Notes under the pieces: model-generated | The model's database searches: none | What the model was told of the DNA's origin: nothing | What the model saw: only the letters and a program-made list of their open reading frames with translations | DNA from: Opisthocomus hoazin | Taxonomy: Eukaryota > Chordata > Aves > Opisthocomiformes > Opisthocomidae | Reading direction: 5' to 3' | Assembly: GCF_030867145.1 (NCBI RefSeq) | Contig: NC_134415.1 | Coordinates: 6,302,417 to 6,366,416, forward strand | DNA length: 64,000 nucleotides | Translations under genes and position numbers: made by a program | Shown: piece after piece, positions 22,141-36,460 of the stretch | Layout: each line of letters opens with the position of its first letter | How positions within the stretch are numbered: the stretch's first letter is position 1

Positions 22141-24621
22141 TGGTGTTATGACAGAGGTCTACAGAGTTATGTGTGCCATGAAGCAGGTGGGTATGGAGCA
22201 ACCGTTCACAGCCTCTGCCAAGAGAAGAATTAGAGGCCGTCAACTGCAGCTGGCTGTAGCCAGGTGCAGAGCAAGCACCAGGAGCTGGTGCCTCGAGCAG
22301 CAGGGAAGACCTGGGGACCCCTCGCCTGTGGGTCCTTCGTGGGCCAGAAGCTGAAGCCACAGCTCCCAAACAGAGCAGGGCACGGCCCCGAGAAGGGGTG
22401 GGCATCCAGACTACGCACGTAGCAACGAGCAGGAGAGACCTCCGGAGCCCCTCCACACCAAGCTACCACTGGACATGCTTCAGACAGGGCCATCACAGCA
22501 TCCCCCAGGCTTGGCCCGAGCTCTCGCCTCACCGCAAAACTCTCACGGCGTGAGCTAACGCAGGTTTTGGTGTCGATGTCCTTAAGTTGTTTGTCTCTGT
22601 GTGTAGCAGGCGTGTATTGACTTAGGTTAATTTGGTTAATCAAAAAAAAAGGTTGCGCTGATTGCTCTAAATGGATTAAATAGTGATTTTAGTTAAATGG
22701 GTGGCAGGCCTGTGTGTGGACAGGGCCTGGAGCTTTGTAAGCTAATGACTTGGCAGTAATGCAATGAGGTTTTTCGGACGGCTGAGACCAAGCTGTTGTT
22801 TTAAATGTAAGACCATAAGCGTTACTATTCTAGTAGATGGTCCCCGAACATGATAATTTTCCACTCCTTCTGGGCTCCTTCTGAATCCTGGCAGATCTCT
22901 TCACTAACTCTTGCTTTTTTGATAATTATTTGGCAAATACTTTTACTCCAAATGAATTTTGGATTAAACCCAAGTGTAAAACATGGAAAAATTCCAATTT
23001 TGGGGGAAGATTTTCTAATTTTTGTTCACCTTCCCAGCCTGCTAAATTTTCCACATTTTTGGCAATGGAAAAACAGTTTGTCTTCATTTTTTGTAAAAAT
23101 TCAGATAGAAGAAAACACTCAAATGAGCCCAGCTCCTGCCAACAGCAGGGACCTTTCCTCACAAGTGAGACCTGAGAGGAGGACAGGTCCAGAAGCAGCC
23201 ACTGTTTAATTTCTTCATTCATGAAAGTGCCAGGATGAGTGAGATTAGGCCTTCGTCATTAAATCTTTCTTGCCCTCATCATCTCGATGGGAAGAAACCA
23301 CTGTATCTTCATGAAGCCTGCCTCTGAACCAGCTGACTGATCTTCTTCCAAGTGAATCTGCCTTCACAGGCCTTTTCTCTACCAAACTGCAAATCCAATT
23401 TTGATTCACCAGATTTCTCTGTTGATGTTTTTGTCTCCAAGTTGCGACTGAAATTTGAAGAAATCAGTGAGTCACTAATCCTCCGTTATCTTCAATTTGC
23501 AAGGATGCCTCCTGAGATCCTGAACAAGCCTTAGCTCAGGAAACAGCAGTCCAGCAGGTAAGCCATGATCTGTTCCTGTCCTGGGCAGGTTTACGGAACC
23601 AGAAGAAGAAAGTTGGAGGAGACTTCATGCCTCAGAGGACAGAGAGGAGGAAGGAGAAGCTCAGGACTGTCAACAGGACAGCGACTGGAGACCAAGAACC
23701 TGAATTACCTAGAGAAATGAATAGATGGTAACTCAGTGTGCGCTAAGACAAATTTTTGGCAAAGAGGTTTCTATACCACTAGTGTGTGTTGGATGCTGGA
23801 CAGCTTTCTGCATTCCTGGATCCTGGAAATTGGATACCAATAACCTGGAGCACACGTAGATGTGAAGCTGTGGCAGAGGGGCAAGACGCAAATCAGGGGT
23901 TAGAGCATTTCTGGAGGAGCCGGGTTACCCAGAAGGAGTAACAAACTCATAACCATACTCATAAAGGAGTAACATAAACCAAAACACAGGCCAAAGAGAT
24001 CAAGGAAATCAGGACCATAAAAGCGAGAGGGTTGCATGTGACCCAAATGCAGCAGCTCCCTGGGGCAGTGGTTGGTAAGGAGTAGGGAAACACAGTCCCA
24101 CGACCACAAACTTGCAGTCTGTTTGTAACCCTTTGGCAATAAGCCCTGTGGAAGCCACCCCCACCTTCACTGACCCCCTTGCCAGGGCGAGTTGCCGGTG
24201 GACGAATGCCCCTTCGCCCCTTCTGTGAGCCTGTCCTCCGCTGCTCGTGCAACCCCTGGGTCTGCAGCTGCAGTTGTCCCTTTCGCATGCATCCCCGGCG
24301 TCCATGCCCAGGGTGTGTCAGCATCACAGCACCACTGGCACGTTGTCCTTGTCCAAGGGAGAGGGACCTGGTGCTCCACTACACCCTTAGGATGAGGATA
24401 CAGGAACACCGTGGCAAAGCAAGGCTGTGGATCCACGCGCCTCCCAGACCTCTGCTCATTCCCACTCACGACCCGGGATGTAACACCCAGCACCCATAAA
24501 GTAAAACTCTGACAGAAGCCAGGAGATCTTCCCCATCTTGTTGAGACTTCTTGTCCACAGGCCACAGAGTCCAGGGGCTTGGGGGCAGAGATATTTGTCA
24601 AATAATAATTACAATATCATC
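22141..24621. other. Intergenic, no gene seen
   Basis: About 2.5 kb. The part at 22850-23180 is AT-rich with a run of TTTT/AAAA words and an open frame on each strand; nothing recognisable. Frames at 24167-24601 overlap on both strands and are not supported. Confidence 0.5.
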
Positions 24622-25068
24622 TGCTACAAAGATGACGAGGGGACTGGAGCACCTCTCCTATGAGGAAAGGCTGAGGCAGCTGAGCTTGTTCAGCCTGGAG
24701 AAGAGAAGGCTGCGAGGGGACCTTAGAAATGCTGATAAATATCTGAAGGGTGGGTGTCAGGAGGATGGGGCCAGACTCTTTCCAGTGGTGCCCAGCGACA
24801 GGACAAGGGGCAACGGGGACAAACTGAAGCAGAGGAAGTTCCAGCTGAACAGGAGGAAGAACTTCTTCCCTCTGAGGGTGACGGAGCACTGGAACATGCT
24901 GCCCAGAGGGGCTGTGGAGTCTCCTTCTCTGGAGATATTCAAGACCCACCTGGACAAGGTCCTGTGCAGCCTGCTCTGGGTGACCCTGCTTTGGCAGAGG
25001 GGTTGGACTGGGTGATCCCCAGAGCTCCCTTCCGACCCCTGCTGTGCTGGGATTCTGTGATTCTGTGT
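24622..25068 (+). mobile_element. CR1 LINE, 5'-truncated
   Basis: It enters at the [20 protein letters not shown] segment. The ORF2 C-terminal frame stays open past the usual VLCSLL stop (the codon is changed, LLWVTLLW), ending near 25015. The 3' UTR ends in two ATTCTGTG units. Confidence 0.95.
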
Positions 25069-27103
25069 TCTGCTTGCCTTGAACACCTGAAATGTGGGTG
25101 AATGAATCTTAACCAAGCTGACCAAAAGACAGAGCTGATGGGATAGCTGGACTGGGAGCAAGGCCATTTATCCCCTCATCCCATTTGCCATCAGGTGGTG
25201 CCTGAGATCTCCTTCTGGACAGCTTCAAAGCTATTCCAGGCTCACAGCAGAAAGCTGCCCAAGAGGGATGCTCTTGAACACGGCCCTCCCTGGGCTATGG
25301 GTGTAAAATGAACTCTCAAATCGGAACAGCTGGCTTTGCTACAAAGGGCTACAAAGCTCACAATGAGTAAAAGAATATCCCACAAAATCCTTCTTCAGAC
25401 TTCCCCAAGCCTCTTCCATGGAACAATTAGTGGATGCTCTTGTTTTGAACTCCGTGACTCACTGCTGTAATTCAGCCATGGCCTGTGATCGCTCGGTCGC
25501 TCAACGCGGTGCGGGGAAAGAGGCGATTGTGAGAATTTCCTCTCTCCCTCCCGCAGCCTGCCGCTGTAGCTCTGCGGCACGATACGCCGCAGCGCGGTCT
25601 GGATGCTCGCATCCCAGATGTGCTGCCTTGCCCCTCAGGCAACGCTCCCTCACAGTATTAAACTGTGATCAGGGAGGTTTCTCAAGGAGAAACTGCATCT
25701 CACTACGTTTTACAGTGGTTCATAATCCAGCTGCAAGCGCAGTCCTTTTATCGCTGGTATTAATAGTGAAGTTGTGGCTTGGCGCTGCTAGAGTTTTGTT
25801 TCTAATTTAGTGTCTTCTTCTGTGTGTGTACATATGTGTGCGTATTTGTAAAGACTCCATTAAAGATAATAGACTCTATTAAAGCGATTACGCTGGCTGA
25901 TGTCTCCCACATTCTTTTCTATTAACCATATTTAACTTTGCCAGTCAGCAGTATATTTACTGTTAGGAACTAGTGAGTGATTTTTAATCACTGGATTTGC
26001 ATCACATACACATTTGTGTAACTTTCCAGGTATGTGGTTGGTACAGAAGACATTTAATGATTAAACCAAAAGTGTTTCCAGAGATTCCCAGCACCCACAG
26101 AATACATTTGGAGGCTTCTCTGTGCTTACCTTGCCTTGGTCATGCTGTGATAATTTTAGCAGCAGAACAAGGAAAAAAAGCCCTGAATAATTTGCCAGCT
26201 TTTTCACATCTAAAAGAGAATGAAGACAGAAAACTGAAAAATTCCTCCTGCTGGTACCACGCACTGGAAACCCTGCCCTGTGTCCATTAAGCAGCGCTGT
26301 ATGCTTGTCAGGATGAAATGACTATTCCACTCCCTGGCTGCTGACCCCTGAGCGCTGAATTTCCGCAGAAGGGGCGATCGCAGGAGCATCCCGGCCGGAG
26401 GCAGCCACAGTGTCCGGCCCGCAGGGCTCCTTCCGATCGGGGTTTGGGGGCGAGGGCTTCCCCACGGGATGCTCAGGCTTCTCGCTTGCCTGCTTTTGAA
26501 TTCCCTCTGCTCGACCTCTTCTCCCAGATCCTTTTTTTTTCCCCTGAATCTCTCTGCTAGTTCCCCTTGGTGGTTGCTTTCCCTCCTACCACTCATCTTC
26601 ATTTCTTTCATTTTCTTCCCCTTTTCCTCTTTTAGCTTCTCTGTTTCTCTTGCTTTTCCCTCTTGCTTGCTGCCGAACCGTGCACACCACCTTCTCCCTT
26701 TCCGATCATTTTCCCATGGGCTGGGTCCCAGCAGCTGTGTTTGTGTGGCCGTTTGTACGGCCTGGAGTCATCTCCCATGGCTTGCGGACTCAGCTGAGGA
26801 AGGTGACCTTCATCTGCTCCCTCTGTAGTCACCGGCGAGCAACGGGAGCCTCCAGAAGGTGACTCGGTGAAGGACTTCCTGAAGACTGATCTCCTGCCAT
26901 GGTCTGTCCGTAAGACAGATGAATGTCCTAACTTAGGAGCTTTGAACTGGGGGGCCACAAATCAGAGCATCGTCCCTCTGACCAGCATTAGACTTCTGCC
27001 CACACCCTGGCAGTCAGCACAAGTCGCGTCAGCAGCACAGCAGCAGACTTGCTGGCAGGGCCTTGCAACAGCTTTCCCCCATCCCAAAGTCCCATCTCCC
27101 TGC
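25069..27103. other. Intergenic, no gene seen
   Basis: About 2.0 kb. A 130-codon frame at 25418-25810 has no recognisable family. A pyrimidine-rich tract (C/T) covers about 26520-26670. A modest GC rise with some CpG lies near 26340-26460 but is too short to call an island. Confidence 0.5.
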
Positions 27104-27317
27104 CACAGAATCACAGAATCACAGAATGTTCAGGGTTGGAAGGGACCTCTGTGGGTCATCTAGTCCAACCCTCCTGCCGAAGCAGGGTCACCCAGAGCAG
27201 GCTGCACAGGACCTTGTCCAGGCGGGTCTTGAATATCTCCAGAGAAGGAGACTCCCCAGCCTTCCTGGGCAGCCTGTTCCAGGGCTCCGACACCTCAGAG
27301 TGAAGAAGTTCTTCCTC
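27104..27317 (-). mobile_element. CR1 LINE, 5'-truncated 3' end
   Basis: The tail in reverse complement (three CACAGAAT-type units) is followed by GGTTGGAAGGGACCTCTGTG and the ORF2 C-terminus, breaking off in the NFFTLR segment at CTTCCTC. Confidence 0.95.
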
Positions 27318-30300
27318 AAAGAAGCCACAGACAAAGCGTTTGGTCCTACTTCAACAAGCCAAGTGAGCATTTTCATTCCTGTTCCTTTTTTGTTCTAAAA
27401 ATAAATGTAATGTAAGGAATAAGGAAATAAAAGTGAAAAGGGAAACAAAACTTTCATTCTCACCCAGCCATCTAAAAGCAGATCTCCACACAGTTTCCAC
27501 GGCTTTTGTGTCGCCGGGAGAATGTCTCCCCGGGGCTAACTTCAACATTTTGAATGCAGCCATATTTCGCCTTTTCAACAGCAAATCACAGAGGACTGCA
27601 TGAACTGCAAACGCAGTCTTACCTCCGTCCAGACATTTGTTCCCAAAGAGATTTTTCCAGTTCTCTGTGACCAGACCAAGAAGATACGGGTGGCATTGTA
27701 ACGACCCTCCCAGAGTTTCTCCGTAGGCATGCTCGAGCATATGCTGAGGTTGCTGGCAAGATGTTACGTGGTAAAGGTCTATTTTCTATGTAGAAATCTG
27801 GTCGTAAGATCCGCCTGTGAGATTTTGCCAGTGGCTTTCCTAGAATTTCACCTCCAGCCTGGATCACGGCTTTTCTTGCTTGCTGATTCAGGAATGAGAA
27901 AATTTGTCGAAGTCGCTTGCTCCCTCCCTTCCCTTTGAAACACTTGTGGGCACAGGAGGGACGCCCACTCTCCCCATGAAGGTCCCTTGTCCCCAGGGCA
28001 GGCTCACCGGGACGCTCTTTCCCACAGTTCACCCTTCCTCTTGGAGGGAAAACTGGGTCCCTGTCCACATGTTCTTTGGCCCAGACAGCTCTTGGGAGTA
28101 TTTTTGGTTAATTTTTATTACTGACGGCAGGACATGACATAACAGAGAAATGTAATTCCTTGGCCTGCTGTCTGACCATGGTGGTTGCTGTGGTGGTGGC
28201 TGCTACAGCTCGTTCTCTGCCCCCTGACCGCCATCCTGTTTGCAGCTGACCTGGTGGCTTTGATAATCATATTTTTATTAGCCTGTTAAGTAAAATGCTG
28301 GCATTGAGCCACTGGCAAGTTGTAAAGCTGGCCAAATAATTGGAATAATAATTCACTCATATTGAATGTGGTCCATTTAAAGGTGGCACTTATTTCCTGA
28401 ATGGAAATGAATCTCTTCTGAGGATTTGGTTTTGATTACTTCACTGCATGGTTTACTTCAGCCCTATAATTGTATGGCTGATACGTGAAGTAGGTTCATA
28501 AATAGAGCAATAGAGCCTTGGCTGTGCTAGGAGACAGTGCTGTGTACTAATGTAAATTATAAATGTAGAGTTAGAAAACCTAACAAGCCCAGCTGGCAAA
28601 CTGCCATGTATTATCTCACAATAATTGCTTCCAGCCAGTAGACATTTTCTGTACAGCAGAAGACAGGTTATTTATATTATGTATTTAGCCTAAAACTGTA
28701 ATAACATCCTCTGGCAAAGGTATTATCTGATGGTGTCTGAAATGGAACCAGCTTTCCTCTTTCCAGGCGTTAACAAATGAAAATCTTTGTGTCATCTCAT
28801 GGCATTTCCTGAATTGGAGAATAAAATGAGAAGGATTTTTAATTCATATAGTTTATTTCTTAAAAAGTAAATCTGTTTTTGAACAAATAGGTTTCCCAGA
28901 ATTGTTACGTGTGGTTTGTATCACCGACCAGAGAAATATTTCCTCTATGATTCTAATCAGGCAGAAACAACAGTACCTTAGCAGGACTGGCTCTTGGCTT
29001 AGCACAGTCAGAAAAATACCTGCGAACAAGCAAGGCGCCTGAAGGTCACAGAAGAGGGTATGTTTTTTCCTGTTGCCTCAGAAATGCCTGGATGCCTGCT
29101 ACATTGCCCATCCGCACATTCTCAGGCAAGCACAACAGCAGTGAGGATGTGAAGTCAACAGTTAGGAAGACTAATATGGGTTTGTTTTAGAAATCTTAAG
29201 CAGAGACAAATCTTAGTGATGGGTGAGGCTCACTACTCAACACAGCTGTTCCATCTGCCGGTGACAACACAGAATGAGAAAGCAGGAGGATTGTACTCAG
29301 GACTTACGAAGATATCTCTGGTGCTTTCCAGTCCTTTGGTAACTTGGGAGGATGTCATGGATATTAAGAAATGGGTTCACCTGAGCTGCCTGCTCCCTCC
29401 TCAGTCATGGGTCTTGGCCAAGGAAGCCTCTGCCAGCGTTTGGGTGAGGTGACTATTGGGTCCTGGCACAAGCCCAGAAGGTCAGGCTGTGATCAGTAAG
29501 GGAGACCAGCCGCAGGGAAATGTAGGCTGGTTGGGTTAACCTCTGCCCTTGGAAAAGCCACTAAAAATAAGTTAGTTACTGGTAAAGCACCCAATCAGTT
29601 GTGAACTGAAGAAGATGATGTAGTCAGTGCAGAAGGCATTGACGAAAACAATCCTTACCAGGCCTAAGGCCCTGTGTTCGGTGCTGATGGGAGCACAAGT
29701 TGGTGGGTATGGACCGTCATAAATGTAAGAGTTGTCTGTCAGTTATTTGAACAAATATGACACAACAGCCTGATTTTTTAAAAAAAGAAAAGGTAGAACT
29801 ATGGAAGATCAAAATATTCAATGGTATGAGACCTGGTGGGTTGAAAAGGTACAGCTGTCCAAGGAGAACAGTCGAGGAATGGGAGTTACTGTAGTGAAGT
29901 CTGCACGGAGCAGTATAAGACTTACTGCTGTTCAACGTCATTATCAAGATCTGAAAGAAAACATAACATTTCTGCTAAGAAATTGGATAGTGCAAACACT
30001 GGTCAGGTGGCAAATAATGATGAAACGAAGAGCCATCTAGAGTGGCCAGGATTTCTCAGTAGAGAGCCCATCCAGGCAAGTGATGTCTTAGTACAGCCCT
30101 AAGATATCTAGCTAAACTAGATATCGAAAAAGCAGGAACAGAGGCTGTAATACGGGAGGTGAGTTTCAGAGGGTAAGTAGTGACTCTGAAATACTCTGGA
30201 GAGGTCAGAACAGAGAAGCAATTCAGTAGGAGCTCCCAGTGTGATGGGAGAAGAGGTGTTGACTGTCTTTGGATACACAATTGGTGAGAAGTAGGTAGCT

Positions 30301-30850
30301 ATCAAAAGCCCCACATGAAACTGTTGCTAGAATATGTATCCCGCCGGAGCGTTCCCACTGAAAAAGAGCACTGAAGAATTTTCTGCTGGCACATCACAGA
30401 GTCACAGAAATAATTCCAGAACTGGAAAAAGAGGTGTTTCATCAGCTGCCGTAGAGTTTACTTTCTTTAGTTTATTCAAAGGAAGAAGATATCGGCCTTC
30501 ATCACCTAGGGTAGAAACACTTAGACTGGGGTAAAACCCAAGAGCGGGATTCAATCCCCTAACCACGGTCACCTACAGCACATTAGATGCCAGACGTGTG
30601 ACTCCTCCTTTGGGCAGAGGGAAGGGTGAGATAAACTCCCAAGGCGCTGCTCAATCCTGTGTCCGGAGCCTGCTGGACATGCCACAAGCTCAGTCGGGCA
30701 CGGTGTGCACTCCCTGCGCTAAGCCCTTTGGTTTTCCCAGGTCAGTGAGTTCTCCCGCTGCTCTGCAAGCTCTGCAGGTAACAGAAGAGTTGTTTTAACA
30801 GGGCAGCAAAAATCCCTGCAATGACTTCACTAGCAAACAAGATAGTCACG
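27318..30850. other. Intergenic; AT-rich candidate regulatory stretch inside
   Basis: About 3.5 kb with no gene recognised. From about 28240 to 28860 the DNA is AT-rich, free of repeats and stop-dense, with several homeodomain-like ATTA/TAAT words (for example CAAATAATTGGAATAATAAT). That is the texture of vertebrate conserved non-coding elements, but conservation cannot be tested here. The open frame at 29801-30040 is not recognisable. Confidence 0.45.
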
Positions 30851-31436
30851 TGGCAGGTAGGTCGAGGGAGGTTCTCCTTCCCCTCTACTCTGCCCTAGAG
30901 AGGCCTCATCTGGAGTACTCTGTCCAGTTCTGGGCTCCCCAGTTCAAGAAAGATGAGGAGCTACTGGAGAGAGTCCAGCGGAGGGCTACAAGGATGATGA
31001 GGGGACTGGAACATCTCTCCTATGAGGAGAGGCTGAGGGAGCTGGGCTTGTTCAGCCTGAAGAAGAGAAGGCTGAGAGGGGACCTAATATATACTTACAA
31101 ATATCTGAAGGATGGGTGTCAGGAGGATGGGGCCAATCTCTTTTCAGTGGTGCCCAGTGACAGGACAAGGGGCAACGGGCACAAACTGAAGCAGAGGAAG
31201 TTCCATCTGAAAATGAGAAAGAACTTCTTCCCTCTGAGGGTGACGGAGCCCTGGAACAGGCTGCCCAGGGAGGTTGTGGAGTCTCCTTCTCTGGAGATAT
31301 CCAAGACCCACCTGGACGTGGTGCTGTGCAGCCTGCTGTAGATGACCCTGCTTCAGCAGGAGGGTTGGACTAGATGACCCACAGAGGTCCCTTCCAACCC
31401 CGACCATTCTGTGATTCTGTGATTCTGTGATTCTGT
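30851..31436 (+). mobile_element. CR1 LINE, 5'-truncated, open C-terminal frame
   Basis: It covers the [20 protein letters not shown] segment through the ORF2 end. The frame is open from 30850 to the stop at 31341 (163 codons), followed by a 3' UTR with four tail units. Reverse transcriptase and endonuclease are missing. Confidence 0.95.
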
Positions 31437-34400
31437 ATGACGTGCAATCAGGGGATAACCTGCAGCTCCTGTTGTGAACGCCAAGGACAAGCTGATGTGT
31501 GAGAAAGCCAGCAAGAGCCGCTGTGTCCCAGTGCTGCAGGATGGGACAGGCTGTTGCCGCAGCTCCGTGAGGTGTGAGGTATCCGTGAGGGACACCATGC
31601 CAGAGGCGCCGTGACTGCCCAGACCCCAGGCTTGCCCATCTCAATCCACACGGGAAAATGGATGTGTACGGTGGATGTACACAACGATCGTCCTGTGGGC
31701 AAGATGACAAGCTGAAGGGGTAAGGTCTATTAACGTGAATGCTACAGCCAAACAATAAATTCAAATCCAAACACACACACGCTGTGAGAAACAACATCAT
31801 GATGACAGCTGAACAGAAAACCATTCCATAGCCAGATGTAAAAAGCTGAACGCAGGAGTGCTGGCTTCCTTAGTGGCTGTACTGTAATGTTGAAATCCCA
31901 GTTTCTGACAAGCACTAGATACTGAAGACTGAGATAACTAAATTTGGGGCAATTTGCGATTTGGAGGGTTTCGTACGATAGAAAGGATAGTTGCTGAGAA
32001 AAATATGCTTATTCTGCTTTTTAAACCACCACTGCTCCTGCTTTCATTTCTCCCTGTTTTGTTCTTAGTTGATCTACTGATGTAGAACTACGGCTGGTCG
32101 ACACTGCTATAAGTAAAGGTCCCTAAAATCCTTTTTTAAAGCCTGGAGAACAGCAATATGGATCCTCAGCTTGTTTGCTAGTGATCAGGTGTCTCTAGGG
32201 AAACGAATTCCTTTCTTGGACTAATTTAAGTTTATAGGAAGGCATTCAGTCAAAATAAGCATCCAAAGGCTTAACTCTTTCGATTTGTATATCCACTGGA
32301 TTAGGACTTCAAATATTTTTGAATTATCTGTAATGTATGATTCTTAATCCCATAAATATTTCGAACAGAATGGTAATGAGCTATCAGCTTTACTCTTGTT
32401 TTGAAGTCTACCCTGACACTTGTTGAGTCACTGTCTGTGGAACCAGACCAGAAAACGATGCCAGTAAAGTCAACCAGCTGCTCCGTTACAGCTGTGGATG
32501 AACAACGACAAACATGATCCTGGAAAGGGAAATGTATTCACTTCATAACAATCCCATTAGTGTCTCATCAGTTTCTCTCGGATTTACATGAGTTTGTTTT
32601 AAAAAGTTGTTTAAATTTTTTAAAAAAATCCTGGCTTAGCTGAAGTCTGTAGGAATTCTGCGGTTGAATAACTGGGACAGGCACTTTTACCTTTTGCATT
32701 AATCGCTCCGATTTCTTTTTTTTACTTAACTATTACGAAGATCACCTTTATGCTAATCACATCACAAAGCATGTTCCAGAGTTGTTGTAAGCACCCACGG
32801 AGTTAACTAAAGCACAATAAAATTTAGAACATCTCATTCTGGATAGGGCATGATCGTGTATCTAAATTAAGCACTGATTAAAGCTGTGCAAAAAGAATTT
32901 CCTTCAGTTCAATGGATAAGCTAAAAATCCATATACTTAAAAGCTTTTTGTGGATTAATCCAAAATGCCCTTACTTTTACTGTTTTCTAATGGAAAACAG
33001 TCCTTTGGGGATGAACTTCGCCACTGAAAGTGAAATGAGTTCTTCTGGTTTTGGACATTTAAAGTGAAAATGAAGTAAAAGTGGAAAAAAGTTTTTCCTG
33101 CAAAAGTTGTTACTGAGAGGAAGGAAAAGGTGGGGAGCTGGGCCACGAGGGCATGCAGGGGAGAAGGAAGCAGCTCAGAGGTTGTGGCTTCAGCAGGACC
33201 AGGCAATGGAAAAGTATCAGGCAGCTTCTGGCTTGTGCAGAGGGCAGCAATGTGGGGAGCAGGAGCCGGTGGCCGCAGCAAACCACGGAGCTGAGCTGCC
33301 ATCTCCCAGCCTTCCTGGCCAGCCAAGGTTATCGTCATCCCTGGTCCAGAGTCTTCTGGTGAGATACGGCAGCTTGGCTGGGTGCTCTACGTCCCCATGG
33401 GTCTGCGCCAGCCTGTGCTGCTGCTCTGCCCTGGCCTCCCACCTCTGTGCTGAAGCCACGCTTCTCAAGGTGCCATGGAGATGGTTTTTAAGGTGAAGAG
33501 GAGATGATGAGAAGAGTAGCTTGAGAAAATCTGTACTAGAACATGAGGACATGAACATGATGGTTACTGACTCTTCTGCTCTGTGACAGATGCTGCAGTG
33601 CCACACTTGAGCCTAGCTTAAAAAGGTCAAGATGTCTTGATCCTGGAGAGATCAAAATAAATAAGTCTGTCATGTCTGGGCTTCCCTCATTTTTATGATA
33701 GCTAAAACCTTTTTTTTTCCTGAGTTTGACTTTGCAAGCAGAGTTGGCCTCCCTTCAGCGGCATGTTGTGGTGAATGTGTTATTTACTACTGAAACAGAG
33801 AAGGTCTCTGGTGTAGCAGTGATTGAGTAGGGAGTGAAAAAAACAAAGACAAATGTGAGAAGAAGAAAAGCGGAGTTTGCAGCTGAGCTGTGAGAAGAAC
33901 CAGAGGTCATAAGGGACAGAGCTACAGGAAATCTGTCCACGATGGCAGCAGGTGCAGGGGGGAGCCCATAGACTGATGCCTCCTGGAAGCGAAGGCACGG
34001 CACAAAGAAGCAGCTATGTGTAGACAATGCGAAGCAGAGAGGCCGAGACGAGGCGTGGAAAACAGAGGGGGCAATTCTGAGCCGGCGCGAGGGCTCAGGA
34101 AGCCGTTTGAGGAGCACAGAGGCAGCAGCACTGCCTGCAGTACACAGCGGGGATTGTTAAAATTTGGTGGGATTTCTGATGCGGTGTGTAATGCTGTAGG
34201 TTCGCAGTCGATTTCAACTGGAGAAAGGTTTTTGGTGGGGAAAAAAAAAGGCTTAAATCCACATCTGTTCCCAGTTTACTGTAGAGGCAGAGAAACGCTC
34301 TTGCCAGCACAAGGCAGGCTGTAGCACAGGGGAAGCGAAGGAAGGCACAGCTAGAGAAGAAGCAGTGGAGGGAGTGGGCAGGACCATTTCTTCTGGCAGC

Positions 34401-36460
34401 TGTGCCTGTGTATGCCACCATAATGAAAACTGGAAATTAAGAAACAGCAAAACACTCCAGCTCCCTCCTGTCTCATCTAACATAGAAGATAGCTACGTAG
34501 TATCCGCTGTTAGGTGTGCTCTTCTGTGTAGTCTCTTACGCCATCCATCTCGCTCTAAACACCTAAGCACTGCCTGAAAGTGCGTTAGGGCAAACTGTGG
34601 GTGGGCAGATTTCTTCGTCAGCTCTGGATGTCTCACCATGTCAATTGGATCAGCCCTTCCACGCAGGGCACAATTCGAACAGCATTAAAACCCACAAATA
34701 CTGTTCTCACCTGCCAGTATTTGCTGCAGAAGTATACCTGCGTCCTGCACCTTTTTCTCCAGGCATGCTTTAAGTCTTCTGTAGAAACTATCTACCTTTT
34801 CCCTCCAACTCCTTTGCAGCGGTCTGAAAACAGATCGAGGGTGATCGTCCAAAAGCAGCTCCTCTCTCGATGAAGGAACAGATTGCCCTGTTCAGTGCAT
34901 ATTATATACACACGCACACACATCTACACATACCGCTGATTGTCTGCTGAAGTAAGGAACTACAGTCTGCTGAGTATTCTGCTGTGGTGGGACTTGTTAT
35001 ATATTCACACTGATGTGAGTACACGTGAGGTAAGGCAGAGTCACCTGAAGCAGAACTGTTGAAGTTTGGGATAAACTTTAACTCTTGGAGTAGGTTCAGA
35101 GAAAATGCAAAGAACCCGTTAATGAGGTTTCTTTCTGAGTGCAGATCATGCTTCTTTTGCTTTCTTTGAATATTAATTTAGAGAATAGTTACCTTTTGGT
35201 AGCTGTGGACTGATTAGTGTCTCTAGAACCTCTGCTGTTCAACATACAAGGAGGTGAAACAAGTCTGTTGCTGAGTTATTTCAGGTAGCATGAACAAGGG
35301 CTGGCTGCAAAGAGCTGCAGAAGGAACTTATGAGGCCGAAGGACTGGAAAATCAAACAACAGATGGAATTCACTGTGTATAAATTGAATCAGCACCTACC
35401 AGTAAGAACAATCCTAGCCTTTCATGTACGATGAAAAGCTCTGAGATGATCACTGCCACGGAGAAGGAAACTGTGGGATTAGATACCTACCAGAAAATAT
35501 CAGCGAAGTGTGTGGCCGCAGTCAGAAAAAAGTAATCAAATGTTACAGGCTATCGGTAAAGGAACACAGCAGGAAAGATGAAGATGCTACCGTAGAAATC
35601 CATGGCTAACCTTCATCCTTACTTAGCCCCCTCATCCCAAAAAGCAGAAGCAGAAGAAATTCAGAGAGAGGCAAAAAAGGCAACCGGAGGTTCGGAGCAG
35701 CTTCTGCGCAAGGTCAGTCGGACTAGTTCAGCACTGCGCAGTTTGGAAAAGCGATCAGGGGACGTGATAGCACACACGGAAATCATCGGAGCCGCGAACG
35801 CGTCGGGAAGAATCTCTGTTTCCTCAAGCACAAGCATCTGGCAGCCCTCAAAGGCTGGGGGAACCTCTCGCCCGTGGGTGCTGGGGCCAGAAGCTGAAGC
35901 GGGCTCAGGGCAAGCACTTGGAGAGCGTGAGATCCACGGCGGGGGTACCGACAGAGCTGAGGAAGCCCCTGAGCGGAGGGCGGGAGAGTCCGAAGGGGAA
36001 GCGTGGTGTCTGCTGCCTTGCTCCTGGTGACTGCGCCAGGTTTGAGCTGGGAGCAGGGCCCTTCGTCTGCACCAGCACAGCTGCCCTTCGGGGACAAACT
36101 TCTCTCTGGCTGACAGGAGCTAGCACGGACATCGTCTGAGCCAGCCACGCTGCGGCAGGGCCCGAGGAAGAAGGAGAAGGATGCGTGGCTATTTTTGGCA
36201 TGTGAGGCCCAGCTGCTCACTGTCTCCTCTCACAAGTCAGGAAGGGCACGGAATGGAACAGGAGGTCAAAACTCACTTAGCGTGTCCTGTATTCCTTAAT
36301 AAATGGACTGAAGCCAGAGAACATCAGCAAGCTGTCAGCTGTTAGATAAACCTGGGCGCTTTTTTAGCACTTTTCTGAATCTTATGAAAACTTCCCTGTG
36401 CACAGGACAGCATTTTTACCTTACAACAGCATTTGCTGCGTCTGAGAAGGCAGAAGCATT
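31437..36460. other. Intergenic, no gene seen
   Basis: About 5 kb without recognised repeats. It includes a CA-rich patch at 31770-31784 and a CA patch at about 34908-34930. Open frames at 33107-33496 (+), 33755-34117 (-), 34095-34421 (-) and 35602-36030 (+, 142 codons) have no recognisable domain and overlap frames on the other strand. The 35.9-36.2 kb part is GC-richer. I cannot support a gene. Confidence 0.5.

Noticed and set aside
30380..30440. CACAGAGTCACAGAAAT resembling a CR1 tail
   Set aside because: The sequence after it does not continue into a CR1 3' UTR, so it is a weak resemblance only.
35602..36030. A 142-codon frame on the + strand
   Set aside because: No recognisable domain, no promoter or splice context, and an equally long frame (35783-36220) on the other strand.
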